Both the position numbers and the translations under genes were made by a program. From an uncultured Clostridia bacterium (GTDB lineage: Bacteria; Bacillota; Clostridia; Oscillospirales; Acutalibacteraceae), in contig CANPXD010000013.1 of the NCBI GenBank assembly GCA_947585615.1, positions 1 to 34,802 of the forward strand: a stretch of DNA of 34,802 bases. Reading direction: 5' to 3'. Position 1 is the stretch's first letter; every line of letters begins with the position of its first letter. This document shows, piece by piece, positions 1 through 8,800 of the stretch. The notes beneath the pieces are model-generated. The model was not told where the DNA came from. It worked only from the letters and a program-made list of their open reading frames with translations, and did not search any database.

Positions 1-383
1 CGTATCTCAGAAGTAAGGCGGTACGTCATTTTGAAAAGGGAAGAATCGTTATTTTCGGATGCGGAACAGGTTCACCGTTTTTCTCCACCGATACGGCGGC
101 GGCGCTAAGAAGCGTTGAAATAAATGCAGATGTTCTTTTGAAAGCAACAAATGTGGATGGAATTTACGATAAAGACCCGAATAAATTTGACGACGCCGTA
201 AAATACGATAATATCACGTTCAAAGAGGCAATCAACCGAGATTTGAAAGTTATGGATTCAACGGCATTTTCGCTCTGCAAGGACAATGATATGTCAATTC
301 TGGTTTTCAATCTGAATGATCCCGATAACATATGCAGAGCTGTTTGCGGTGAAGCAATAGGCACACTTGTTAAAAATAATTGA
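1..383 (+). CDS. pyrH: Uridylate kinase (UMP kinase), C-terminal part; 5' end outside window
   Basis: PyrH phosphorylates UMP to UDP in the cytoplasm, feeding all pyrimidine nucleotide pools. The ORF track starts it at 138, but the same frame is open to the window edge (first full codon at base 3). It reads through '[20 protein letters not shown]' and '[10 protein letters not shown]', the conserved nucleotide-binding part of the amino-acid-kinase fold in bacterial UMP kinases, followed by 'VDGIYDKDP'. About 126 residues are visible, so roughly the N-terminal half is missing because of the window boundary, not a mutation. It lies 18 bases upstream of frr, the usual pyrH-frr pairing in Firmicutes. 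The identification is secure and only the start is unknown. Confidence 0.95.
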   Translation, partial: YLRSKAVRHFEKGRIVIFGCGTGSPFFSTDTAAALRSVEINADVLLKATNVDGIYDKDPNKFDDAVKYDNITFKEAINRDLKVMDSTAFSLCKDNDMSILVFNLNDPDNICRAVCGEAIGTLVKNN

Positions 384-401
384 GAAAGGGAATGAATTAG
401 T

Positions 402-956
402 ATGGAAGCTTTATTCAGCAGAACAAAGGAAAAAATGGAAAAATGCCTTGATTCTCTGGAGAGAGATTATAAGGCAGTCCGTGCAGGCAGGGCAAATCCT
501 GCAGTGCTGGACAGAATATCGGTAGATTATTACGGCTGCCCGACGCCGATTAATCAAATGGCTGCGATAAGTGTTCCCGAGCCGAGAGTTCTTATGATTC
601 AGCCGTGGGACGCGACAACGCTCAAGGATATTGAGCGCGCTATCAATAGCTCGGACATCGGAATAAATCCGAGCAACGACGGAAAGGTTATACGTTTAAT
701 TTTTCCGCAGCTAAATGAGGAACGGCGCAGAGAGCTTGTTAAGGAGGTCTCGAAGCGCGCCGAAGATGCAAAGGTAGCGATACGCAATGTGCGCAGGGAC
801 GCAATGGACGATCTGAAAAAGCTCAAAAAGAACAGTGAAATCACTGAAGACGACCAGAAAGACGGCGAAAAGAAACTGCAGGACATTACGGACAGCTACG
901 TTAAACAGACAGAAGAGATGGAAAAGAAAAAAGAACAGGAAATCCTTTCTATCTAA
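402..956 (+). CDS. frr: Ribosome recycling factor
   Basis: RRF works with EF-G to split post-termination ribosomes in the cytoplasm. The 184-residue length matches the family norm of about 185. The conserved 'VRAGRANPAVLD' segment lies near residues 26-37, and 'GKVIRLIFPQLNEERRRELV' near 94-113 is the hinge and long-helix region typical of the family. The C-terminal half is rich in Lys/Glu, as expected for the three-helix bundle. The ATG is preceded by AGAAAGGG at a suitable distance. It follows pyrH by 18 bases and is probably cotranscribed with it; a stem-loop lies between frr and uppS. Confidence 0.98.
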   Translation: MEALFSRTKEKMEKCLDSLERDYKAVRAGRANPAVLDRISVDYYGCPTPINQMAAISVPEPRVLMIQPWDATTLKDIERAINSSDIGINPSNDGKVIRLIFPQLNEERRRELVKEVSKRAEDAKVAIRNVRRDAMDDLKKLKKNSEITEDDQKDGEKKLQDITDSYVKQTEEMEKKKEQEILSI

Positions 957-969
957 CCGATTTTAAAGA

Positions 970-993
970 GGCGGAGGGAAATGAACCTCCGCC
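970..993 (+). promoter_or_regulatory. Intercistronic stem-loop between frr and uppS
   Basis: GGCGGAGG (970-977) is perfectly complementary to CCTCCGCC (986-993), giving an 8-bp GC-rich stem with an 8-nt loop. No run of T follows (the next bases are GTTCTCG), so it is not a standard intrinsic terminator. It may be an RNA-processing or stability element or a weak attenuator. The left arm contains a GGAGG that could act as a ribosome binding site for a very short ORF starting in the loop at 981. Confidence 0.6.
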
Positions 994-1017
994 GTTCTCG
1001 CATTAAGGAGAAGAAAT

Positions 1018-1731
1018 ATGGCTTTATTCAAAAAAAATGAGCAGAACGCCGAATTTTCCGTTTTGCCGGAGCATATCGGAATAATAATGGACGGAAACGG
1101 CAGATGGGCAAAAAAACGCGGACTTCCGAGAACTGCCGGTCATAAGGCAGGCGCTGAGGTCTTTAAAAAAATCTCAAAGGAATGTGCAAGACTTGAAATA
1201 AAGGAAGTCACCTTTTATGCGTTTTCAACAGAAAACTGGAAACGACCGAAAGAAGAAGTTAAGGCGATTATGACGCTTTTCCATGACTACCTTATTGAGG
1301 CAAAAAACGATATGGAGGCAAGTGGGAATATAATCGTAAAATTTATCGGAGAAAGAAGGGGAATCGCGCCGGAACTGCTGAAACTTATGGACGATGCCGA
1401 GCGTGAAACCTCAAAAAGAAACGGAACGCTTATAAATGTTGCGGTGAATTACGGCGGACGCCAGGAAATCGTTGCCGCCGTCAACAGGCTTTTTTCCCTT
1501 GGAAAAACGGAAATCACAGAGGACGATATAAGCAGAAATATTTATACATCTCCTGAATGTGATTTGATAATCAGACCGAGCGGAGAGGAACGGCTGTCAA
1601 ATTTCCTGCTGTGGCAGGCGGCATACAGCGAATTCTGGTACAGCGATGTGCTGTGGCCTGATTTCAGTGAAAAGGATTTGCACAATGCACTTTCGGATTT
1701 TGAAAAGAGAAATCGCAGGTTTGGAGGTTGA
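1018..1731 (+). CDS. uppS: Isoprenyl transferase / undecaprenyl diphosphate synthase
   Basis: This cis-prenyltransferase condenses isopentenyl diphosphate units onto farnesyl diphosphate to make the undecaprenyl carrier for cell-wall synthesis. The 237 residues fit the family (about 230-255). The catalytic-Asp motif 'IMDGNGRWAKKRG' has its Asp near residue 25, 'YAFSTENWKRP' lies near 75, and the diphosphate-binding region reads 'RPSGEERLSNFLLWQAAYSE' near 188-207. A good AAGGAG precedes the ATG. The stop codon overlaps the upstream region of cdsA, so the two are likely translated in series. Its product pathway starts with DXP isoprenoids made by dxr and ispG in the same block. Confidence 0.97.
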   Translation: MALFKKNEQNAEFSVLPEHIGIIMDGNGRWAKKRGLPRTAGHKAGAEVFKKISKECARLEIKEVTFYAFSTENWKRPKEEVKAIMTLFHDYLIEAKNDMEASGNIIVKFIGERRGIAPELLKLMDDAERETSKRNGTLINVAVNYGGRQEIVAAVNRLFSLGKTEITEDDISRNIYTSPECDLIIRPSGEERLSNFLLWQAAYSEFWYSDVLWPDFSEKDLHNALSDFEKRNRRFGG

Positions 1732-1736
1732 CGCCA

Positions 1737-2603
1737 ATGAAACAGAGAGTGATTACGGCAGTTGTTCTGCTCTGCATACTTGCGCTTGCAGTATGGCAGA
1801 TAAACACGCCGATTATGGTTGCCTTGGTAGCTTTTTTGTCTGCCGTTGCATCAAATGAAATAATGAAATGCGCAAAAGTTGAAAATAATTTTATTATTGC
1901 TCTCGGCACAGCGTTTTCGGCGCTTGTTCCGTTTTTCGCAAGTCCCGTTGCGCTTTATCCGCTCGTTTCTCCCGAAATATGGGATAAGGTAATCAGTTTT
2001 ATACCGAACACCGTGTTTATCATAGCACTTGTTCTTGTGTTTCTTCTTGCAATGCTTAAAGGCTATGCGTATACAACGTTTGAAGATGTAGCAGTTTCAG
2101 TGTTTGCAAGTGTTCTTGTTCCGTTCGGTTTCTCCATATTTATAAAGCTTCGTGATATGTTTTTAAATGAGCAGTTTGGAATTTATCTCATTTTCTTTGC
2201 TTTAATTTGCGCGCTTGGGACGGACAGCGGTGCGCAGCTCGGAGGAATGGCATTCGGAAAGCATAAAATGAGTCCGAATATCAGTCCCAAGAAAACCGTC
2301 GAGGGAGCTGTGTGCGGAATCATTTTCGCGCTTGTTCTGAACGCTGCCGCGTTTTTGCTCTACAATCGTTTTGCTGATTACAGGATAGACGCCGCAGGAA
2401 CAACGATTATTCTTGTGTGCAGCGTACCGATTTCCTTTATGGGAATGATGGGGGATTTGAGCGCGTCCGTACTGAAAAGAAATTTCGGAGTTAAGGATTT
2501 CGGAAAAATATTCCCGGGTCACGGCGGTGTTATGGATAGATTTGATTCAGTTTTGTTCACGCTTCCTCTTACATACGCTATGGCGCTTATTGCTTTTTGC
2601 TGA
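1737..2603 (+). CDS. cdsA: Phosphatidate cytidylyltransferase (CDP-diglyceride synthase)
   Basis: CdsA makes CDP-diacylglycerol from CTP and phosphatidate in the membrane, the branch point for phospholipid synthesis. The protein is about 288 residues with several hydrophobic segments, beginning with one right after the N-terminal 'MKQRV'. Near the C terminus it carries the family signature, seen as 'SVLKRNFGVKDFG' then 'PGHGGVMDRFDS'. The ORF track uses a TTG at 1728; I chose ATG 1737 because GGAGG at 1723-1727 sits 9 bases upstream of it, while the TTG directly abuts that site. It overlaps nothing but starts only 5 bases after uppS stops. Confidence 0.95.
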   Translation: MKQRVITAVVLLCILALAVWQINTPIMVALVAFLSAVASNEIMKCAKVENNFIIALGTAFSALVPFFASPVALYPLVSPEIWDKVISFIPNTVFIIALVLVFLLAMLKGYAYTTFEDVAVSVFASVLVPFGFSIFIKLRDMFLNEQFGIYLIFFALICALGTDSGAQLGGMAFGKHKMSPNISPKKTVEGAVCGIIFALVLNAAAFLLYNRFADYRIDAAGTTIILVCSVPISFMGMMGDLSASVLKRNFGVKDFGKIFPGHGGVMDRFDSVLFTLPLTYAMALIAFC

Positions 2604-2611
2604 GGTGAAAA

Positions 2612-3757
2612 ATGAAAAATATATCTATTCTCGGTTCTACAGGTTCAATAGGAACGCAGTCGCTCGACGTCTGCCGGATGCACAATTACAATGTTAAATG
2701 TCTTACGGCAAATTCAAATGTTGATTTAATGGAACAGCAGATAAGAGAGTTTTCCCCGGAGCTTGTCTGTATGATGAACGAAAAAGCCGCATCCGAGCTA
2801 AAAACAAGGATTGCAGATATGTCTGTTAAGGTGCTCGGCGGAATGGACGGACTTGTTGAATGTGCCGTATATGACGGCGCAGATACGGTTTTGAATTCGG
2901 TAGTCGGAATGATAGGTTTGCGTCCGACCCTCGAGGCAATAAAAGCAAAAAAGACAATTGCTCTTGCAAACAAGGAAACGCTTGTTGCCGGAGGTCATCT
3001 TGTAACAAATCAGGCAAAAGAATACGGCGTATCTATTCTTCCAGTGGACAGCGAACATTCCGCTATTTTTCAGGCGCTTCAGGGAAGCCCGAGAAAGGAA
3101 GCAGTCAAAAAAATAATCCTTACAGCCTCAGGAGGACCGTTTTTCGGTAAAAAGCCTAACGAGCTTGAAAATGTTACTGCTGCCGACGCGCTCAGACATC
3201 CAAACTGGAATATGGGTGCGAAAATTACCATTGACTCAGCCACTATGATGAACAAGGGACTTGAATTTATAGAGGCAAAATGGCTTTTTGATATGCCTAA
3301 TGATGATATTGAAATTGTTATTCATCGCGAGTCCGTTATTCATTCCGCAATAGTTTATCAGGATAATTCCATGATTGCCCAGCTCGGCGTTCCCGATATG
3401 AGAATTCCGATTCAGTACGCGCTGACTTATCCCGAACGTCTGCCAAGTCCTGTGGCTCCGCTTTCTCTTGCGGATTATGGGAAGCTTACGTTTTTTGAGC
3501 CGGATTACAAAACGTTCAGATGTATTGATGTGTGCAAAAGAGCGATTGAAGCAGGCGGACTTCATCCTGCCGCCGCAAACGGAGCAAACGAAGAAAGCGT
3601 GAGACTTTTCCTTGAAGGTAAAATTAAATTTACCGATATTGCATATCTTAATGATGAGGCGATGCAGAAAGCGCCCGAAAATAAAAATTTCACCCTTGAC
3701 GATGTCCTTGATGCGGACAGAGCGGCAAGGGAATACGTTAAAGAGGCGGTTAAGTGA
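2612..3757 (+). CDS. dxr: 1-deoxy-D-xylulose 5-phosphate reductoisomerase
   Basis: Dxr converts DXP to 2-C-methyl-erythritol 4-phosphate with NADPH, the committed step of the MEP isoprenoid pathway. The length is 381 residues, normal for the family. The N-terminal NADPH-binding motif reads 'GSTGSIGTQSLDV' (residues 7-19). Active-site and metal-binding segments are visible as 'LPVDSEHSAIFQ', 'TASGGPF', and 'KITIDSATMMNKGLEFIEA'. It starts 8 bases after cdsA with GAGGTG as ribosome binding site, and its TGA stop overlaps the GTG start of rseP. The later MEP enzyme ispG lies two genes on. Confidence 0.98.
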   Translation: MKNISILGSTGSIGTQSLDVCRMHNYNVKCLTANSNVDLMEQQIREFSPELVCMMNEKAASELKTRIADMSVKVLGGMDGLVECAVYDGADTVLNSVVGMIGLRPTLEAIKAKKTIALANKETLVAGGHLVTNQAKEYGVSILPVDSEHSAIFQALQGSPRKEAVKKIILTASGGPFFGKKPNELENVTAADALRHPNWNMGAKITIDSATMMNKGLEFIEAKWLFDMPNDDIEIVIHRESVIHSAIVYQDNSMIAQLGVPDMRIPIQYALTYPERLPSPVAPLSLADYGKLTFFEPDYKTFRCIDVCKRAIEAGGLHPAAANGANEESVRLFLEGKIKFTDIAYLNDEAMQKAPENKNFTLDDVLDADRAAREYVKEAVK

Positions 3758-4794
3758 GCTTGACATCTGTTTGGAACACAGTATATCCCATAATTATAGC
3801 TATACTTTTCTTTGAGCTTATTATCATTATTCACGAAGGCGGACATTTCGCAGCCGCCCGACTTATGAAAATAAAGGTAAACGAGTTTTCAATAGGAATG
3901 GGTCCGAAAGTTTTTTCCTTTAAAAAGGGAGACACAACGTATTCGCTGCGATGGATTCTTTTCGGCGGATATTGCTCAATGGAGGGAGAAAGCGAGGATT
4001 CCGAAGCCGAAGGCTCATTCTCGCAAAAGGGCGTAGCGGCGCGTATATTTGTTGTTGTTGCAGGAGCGGTTATGAATCTTATTCTCGGATTTGTGTTAGT
4101 TCTGTGCATAGTCGGCGGTCAGAATCTTGTGGGAACAACAACGGTTGCCCGTTTTGACGAAAATGCGTCAAGTTATTCCTGCGGATTGCGAGAAGGAGAC
4201 AAAATACTCAGTATAGATGGAATGAGAATTTATACGCCGACCGATGTGCAGACAGGACTTTCACGCTCGGCGGACGATACAGTCGAAATGGTTGTTGAAA
4301 GAAACGGCGAAAATATGCCGCTGAACGTCAGATTCAACACAGAAGTCTACGAATCGCATCAGTATATTTCAATGGATTTCTGGCTGCTCGGAAAGGAAAA
4401 AAGCTTTGGCAGTGTTTTGTCAAGCGGATTCAACAATTTTGTTTCTTATGCCAGAATGGTCTTTCTTTCCGTTCACGACATTATTGCGGGGCGTTACGGA
4501 ATTTCCGATCTGAGCGGTCCTGTTGGAGCCGTTTCGGTCGTATCAGACGCCGTTAAAACAAGTAGGTTGTCTATGCTCAGAATAATGGCGCTTCTTACAA
4601 TTAATGTCGGACTGTTCAACCTTTTCCCAATACCTGCCCTTGACGGCTGGCGTCTGTTTTTGCTTGTGGCAGAGGGAATAACAAGGCGAAGACTGCCGCA
4701 GAAATGGGAGTATATTATAAATGCAGTTGGTCTTGCGCTGCTGCTTTTGCTGATGTTTTTTGTAACGTTTTCCGATATAACAAAGTTGTTTTAG
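3754..4794 (+). CDS. rseP: RIP metalloprotease RseP (site-2 protease family)
   Basis: This intramembrane zinc metalloprotease would cleave membrane-anchored regulators such as anti-sigma factors or remnant signal peptides. The first membrane helix holds the HExxH zinc motif, 'HEGGHF', with His27, Glu28 and His31. One PDZ domain lies near residues 125-195 ('GLREGDKILSIDGMRI'), and the second metal-ligand motif is in a C-terminal helix as 'NLFPIPALDGWRL'. Homologues usually read LDGG here, so the Trp is mildly unusual. The length of 346 is typical for Firmicutes. Translation starts with GTG, and the GTGA overlap with the dxr stop supports coupling. Confidence 0.95.
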   Translation: MSLTSVWNTVYPIIIAILFFELIIIIHEGGHFAAARLMKIKVNEFSIGMGPKVFSFKKGDTTYSLRWILFGGYCSMEGESEDSEAEGSFSQKGVAARIFVVVAGAVMNLILGFVLVLCIVGGQNLVGTTTVARFDENASSYSCGLREGDKILSIDGMRIYTPTDVQTGLSRSADDTVEMVVERNGENMPLNVRFNTEVYESHQYISMDFWLLGKEKSFGSVLSSGFNNFVSYARMVFLSVHDIIAGRYGISDLSGPVGAVSVVSDAVKTSRLSMLRIMALLTINVGLFNLFPIPALDGWRLFLLVAEGITRRRLPQKWEYIINAVGLALLLLLMFFVTFSDITKLF

Positions 4795-4810
4795 ATTTAA
4801 AAGGTGGATT

Positions 4811-5863
4811 ATGATCAAGAGAAGAGAAACTAAAAAAATTAAGCTTGGAAATACCTTTATAGGCGGCGACGCGCCGATTCTTGTTCAGTCTATGCTGAAC
4901 ATTCCCGCAAACGATATACAACATTCTGTCGAACAGGCGAAAGAACTTGCGGCGGCAGGCTGTGAGGTGATTCGCTTTGCCATACCGAATGAAGACGCGC
5001 TAAGGCTGATTGAGCCTATTAAAAACGCAGTTGATGTTCCGCTCGTCGCAGATATACATTTTGACTACAGACTCGCGGTAGGAGCGGCGGAACGCGGAAT
5101 AGACAAAATCAGAATCAATCCCGGAAATATAGGCGATGAATCAAGAGTTAAAGCTGTTGCGGACATATGTAAAAGAAAGGGTCTTCCCATAAGAATTGGG
5201 GTAAACAGCGGCAGTCTTGAAAAGGAAATACTTGCAAAGCACGGTTCTCCGACGCCTGCCGCGATGGTTGAATCCGCGCTTTACCATGCGTCGCTTCTTG
5301 AAAAATTTGATTTTGACGACATTGTTATTTCCATCAAATCGTCTGATGTGAATACAATGATAGCCGCATATGAACTTGCGGCACAGAAATGTTCCTATCC
5401 TCTTCACCTTGGCGTAACGGAGGCAGGAACGGAAAGAATGGGCATTATAAAATCGGCGGTAGGAATAGGTTCATTGCTGACAAGGGGAATAGGTGATACT
5501 ATACGCGTAAGCCTTTCGGATACACCGGTTAAAGAGGTTTTCGCGGCATTTGATATACTTAAAGCGATAGGACTTAAAAAGGACTGTCCCTACCTTATTT
5601 CCTGTCCCACGTGCGGAAGAACAAAGATCGATCTTATCGGTCTTGCAAAGCAGGTTGAAGAGCGCCTTCGGGACTGCAAAAAGCCGATTAAAGTAGCTGT
5701 TATGGGCTGTATTGTCAACGGCCCGGGTGAAGCGAGAGAAGCGGATATAGGAATCGCAGGCGGCGACTCAAACGGTTTGATTTTCAAAAAAGGCGAGATA
5801 TTGCGCAAAGTGCCAGAGGATAAGCTGCTTGAAGAATTGATGAAAGAGATAGAAAAACTGTAA
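4811..5863 (+). CDS. ispG: 4-hydroxy-3-methylbut-2-en-1-yl diphosphate synthase (flavodoxin/ferredoxin type)
   Basis: IspG is a [4Fe-4S] enzyme that reductively converts MEcPP to HMBPP late in the MEP pathway. The 350-residue length matches the short bacterial form with a TIM barrel plus a reductase-like domain. The three cluster cysteines are visible: two in 'CPTCGR' near residues 264-267 and one in 'VMGCIVNGPGEAREADIGI' near 299, together with the conserved Glu of 'GPGE'. A strong AAGGTGG precedes the ATG. The stop codon overlaps the polC start (TAATG), making this block one likely operon. Confidence 0.98.
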   Translation: MIKRRETKKIKLGNTFIGGDAPILVQSMLNIPANDIQHSVEQAKELAAAGCEVIRFAIPNEDALRLIEPIKNAVDVPLVADIHFDYRLAVGAAERGIDKIRINPGNIGDESRVKAVADICKRKGLPIRIGVNSGSLEKEILAKHGSPTPAAMVESALYHASLLEKFDFDDIVISIKSSDVNTMIAAYELAAQKCSYPLHLGVTEAGTERMGIIKSAVGIGSLLTRGIGDTIRVSLSDTPVKEVFAAFDILKAIGLKKDCPYLISCPTCGRTKIDLIGLAKQVEERLRDCKKPIKVAVMGCIVNGPGEAREADIGIAGGDSNGLIFKKGEILRKVPEDKLLEELMKEIEKL

Positions 5864-8800
5864 TGAATTATTTTAAAGATTATTTTAGCGAATATGTTGA
5901 CAAGTATCAGCTTTCGTGCCTCGGAGATTCTGAGATTACACGTTTTACCGTAAAAACTCAGGAGAGGGAACTTGAAATAGTGTTAAATATTCCCGAACTT
6001 GTTCCGTATTCAGAGTTTGCCGCTGCCGAAACAAGTCTGGCAAAGAATATGGATTTAAGAAAAGCCGTTATTAAGCCAAGGTATCTCAGCGAGCTTTTTG
6101 AAACGTCATATTTCGGTTCAATTATTGAATTTGTTAAAAGAAAAAACAGCGCGGCAAACGGATTCTTTGAAAATGCTGATGTTGAGCTTGTCGAAGACAA
6201 GCTTGAAATCAGTCTTAAAAACGGCGGTGCGGAAATACTGAAAAGTCAGAAAATAGCTCAGCTTATAGAAAGCACGGTTTCGGATATGTTCGGTATGTCG
6301 GTTACCGTCGTGTTCAAAGAAGTCCGGGCATTTGATATGGAAAAAGCCGTTAAGGAAGCGGTTGCCGAAAAGACTCAGCAGGAGGAGCAGATAAGGCAGG
6401 AAAAGGAAAAGAATAAAAAGCATCAGCTGCTCGATGATTTTCCGCTCTACATAGACACAGCCAAAGTTATATACGGAAATCAGATAAACGAAAAACCAAA
6501 GGCGATAGAGCAGGTATCCGCTGAGGACGGAACTGTTACTGTCTGGGGAGATATAATTAAGTCCGAAGCAAAGGAAACACGCCGCGGGGGCAATACTATT
6601 TTTACATTCGATATTACGGATTATACCTCCTCGCTTACCGTTAAAATGTTTGACAGAAACAGTTCTCTTGAACGTCTTGTGGAAAAAATCTGCATTGGAC
6701 AGACGGTTATTGTAAAAGGAAATTACAGCTATGACAATTTCTCCGGTGAGTATATAATATCCCCGTTTTCCATTGAAACGGTTTTAAAGGCTGAAAAGGA
6801 AGACAATGCCGAGGAAAAAAGAGTGGAACTTCATATGCACACCTCGCTTTCCACTATGGACGGAATTTCTCCGCCTGCGGCACTTGTTGAAAGAGCCGCC
6901 AAGTGGGGACACAGTGCAGTTGCAATAACCGACCACGGTGTTGTTCAGGCTTTGCCTGAAGCGTATTCCGCAGCAAAAAAAGCAGGCATTAAGCTTATTT
7001 GCGGAATGGAGGGATATCTTGTTGACGATGAAAAATATCCCGAATTTATGAAAATGAAAATAAGCGATTTCAAACGCTATCATATAATTCTTCTTATTAA
7101 AACCCTTGAGGGAAGAAAGGTGCTCTACAAGCATATAACCGCCAGCAACATTAAGTACTTCAGAAGCAGACCGCTGATTCCTAAATCCGCTTTGAGGGAA
7201 AACAGAAACGGTTTGATTATCGGCTCTGCCTGTGAGCAGGGAGAGGTTTATCAGGCGATTCTTGAGGAAGTTTCCGATGAAGAACTTGAAAAAACCGCCT
7301 CTTTCTACGACTATCTTGAAATCCAGCCGAACGGAAATAATGAGTTTATGCTCAGAACAAGCCGGGATGAATATGTTAAGAACAAAAAGGGAGAAGATAA
7401 GAAAAATATATACTGGAAAGTAAATACGCAGGAAGATTTAATTAATATCAACAAAAAAATTGTCGCTGTTGCCGATAAGCTGAAAAAGCCCGTTGTGGCT
7501 ACGGGAGACGTTCATTTTCTTGACAGAAAGGACGCGAAATTCAGAGCAATAATAATGAATGCCCAGAAGTTTGCCGATGCGGACAAGCAGGCACCTCTCT
7601 ATTTTAAAACAACAGATGAAATGCTTGAGGACTTTGCGTGGGCAGGAGACAGGGCAAAGGAATTTGTTATTGACAATCCGAATAAAATTGCGTCTATGAC
7701 AGATGATATACCTCCCATTCCGCCGGGAACGTTTCAGCCTCATATTGAGGGAGCAGAGGAAGAATTGCGTGAAATATGCTATAAAAACGCAAGGGAAAAA
7801 TACGGAGATCCCCTGCCCAAAGAGGTAGGACCGAGACTTGAAAAGGAACTTGATTCAATTATAAAGCACGGCTATGCGGTTCTTTATGTAATTGCAAAAA
7901 GGCTTGTTGAGAATTCGGAAAAACACGGGTATCTTGTAGGCTCAAGAGGCTCTGTCGGATCGTCTCTTGTTGCGCATCTCGGCGGAATATCTGAGGTTAA
8001 TCCCCTTCCTCCGCATTATGTCTGCCCCGAATGCAAATACAGTGAGTTCTTTACATGCGGTGAGATCGGCTCGGGCTTTGACCTTAAACCGAAAAACTGC
8101 CCTGAATGCGGAACTGCAATGAAGCGAGACGGACACGAAATTCCATTTGAAACATTCCTCGGTTTTGACGGGGACAAAGAGCCGGATATAGATCTTAATT
8201 TCAGCGGCGATTTCCAGTCACAGTCACATAGATTTACGGAAGAACTTTTCGGTAAAACACACGTTTTCAAGGCAGGAACAACTTCAACGGTAGCTGAAAA
8301 AACGGCATATGGCTATGTTTTAAATTATTTAGAGGAAAAGGGTATAAAGGTAAGCCGTGCTGAGGAAAACAGGCTTACCACAGGCTGCACGGGGATAAAG
8401 AAAACGACTGGACAGCATCCCGGCGGAATGGTTGTTGTTCCGAGTCAGTATGAGGCAGAGGATTTTACACCTATTCAGTATCCTTCCGATGATTCCAAAA
8501 AAGGCACGCTCACAACGCATTTTGACTTTAAAAATGCTCTTCACGATACTCTGCTCAAGCTTGATGAGCTTGGACATGATGTGCCGACGATGTATAAATT
8601 CCTTGAGGATGCAACGGGAATACCCGTTATGGATGTGGATATATGTGATCCAAATCTTTATAAAATGATAACATCCACTGAACCGATAGGTGTAAAGCCC
8701 GAGGAAATAGACTGCCAGACAGGAACTCTTTCAATACCTGAAATGGGAACGCAGTTTGTTATCGGTATGCTTATTGAGGCGAAGCCGAAAACCTTTTCCG

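Noticed and set aside
3236-3766. 176-aa minus-strand ORF opposite dxr
   Set aside because: It overlaps conserved dxr coding sequence and has no recognisable domain or ribosome binding site.
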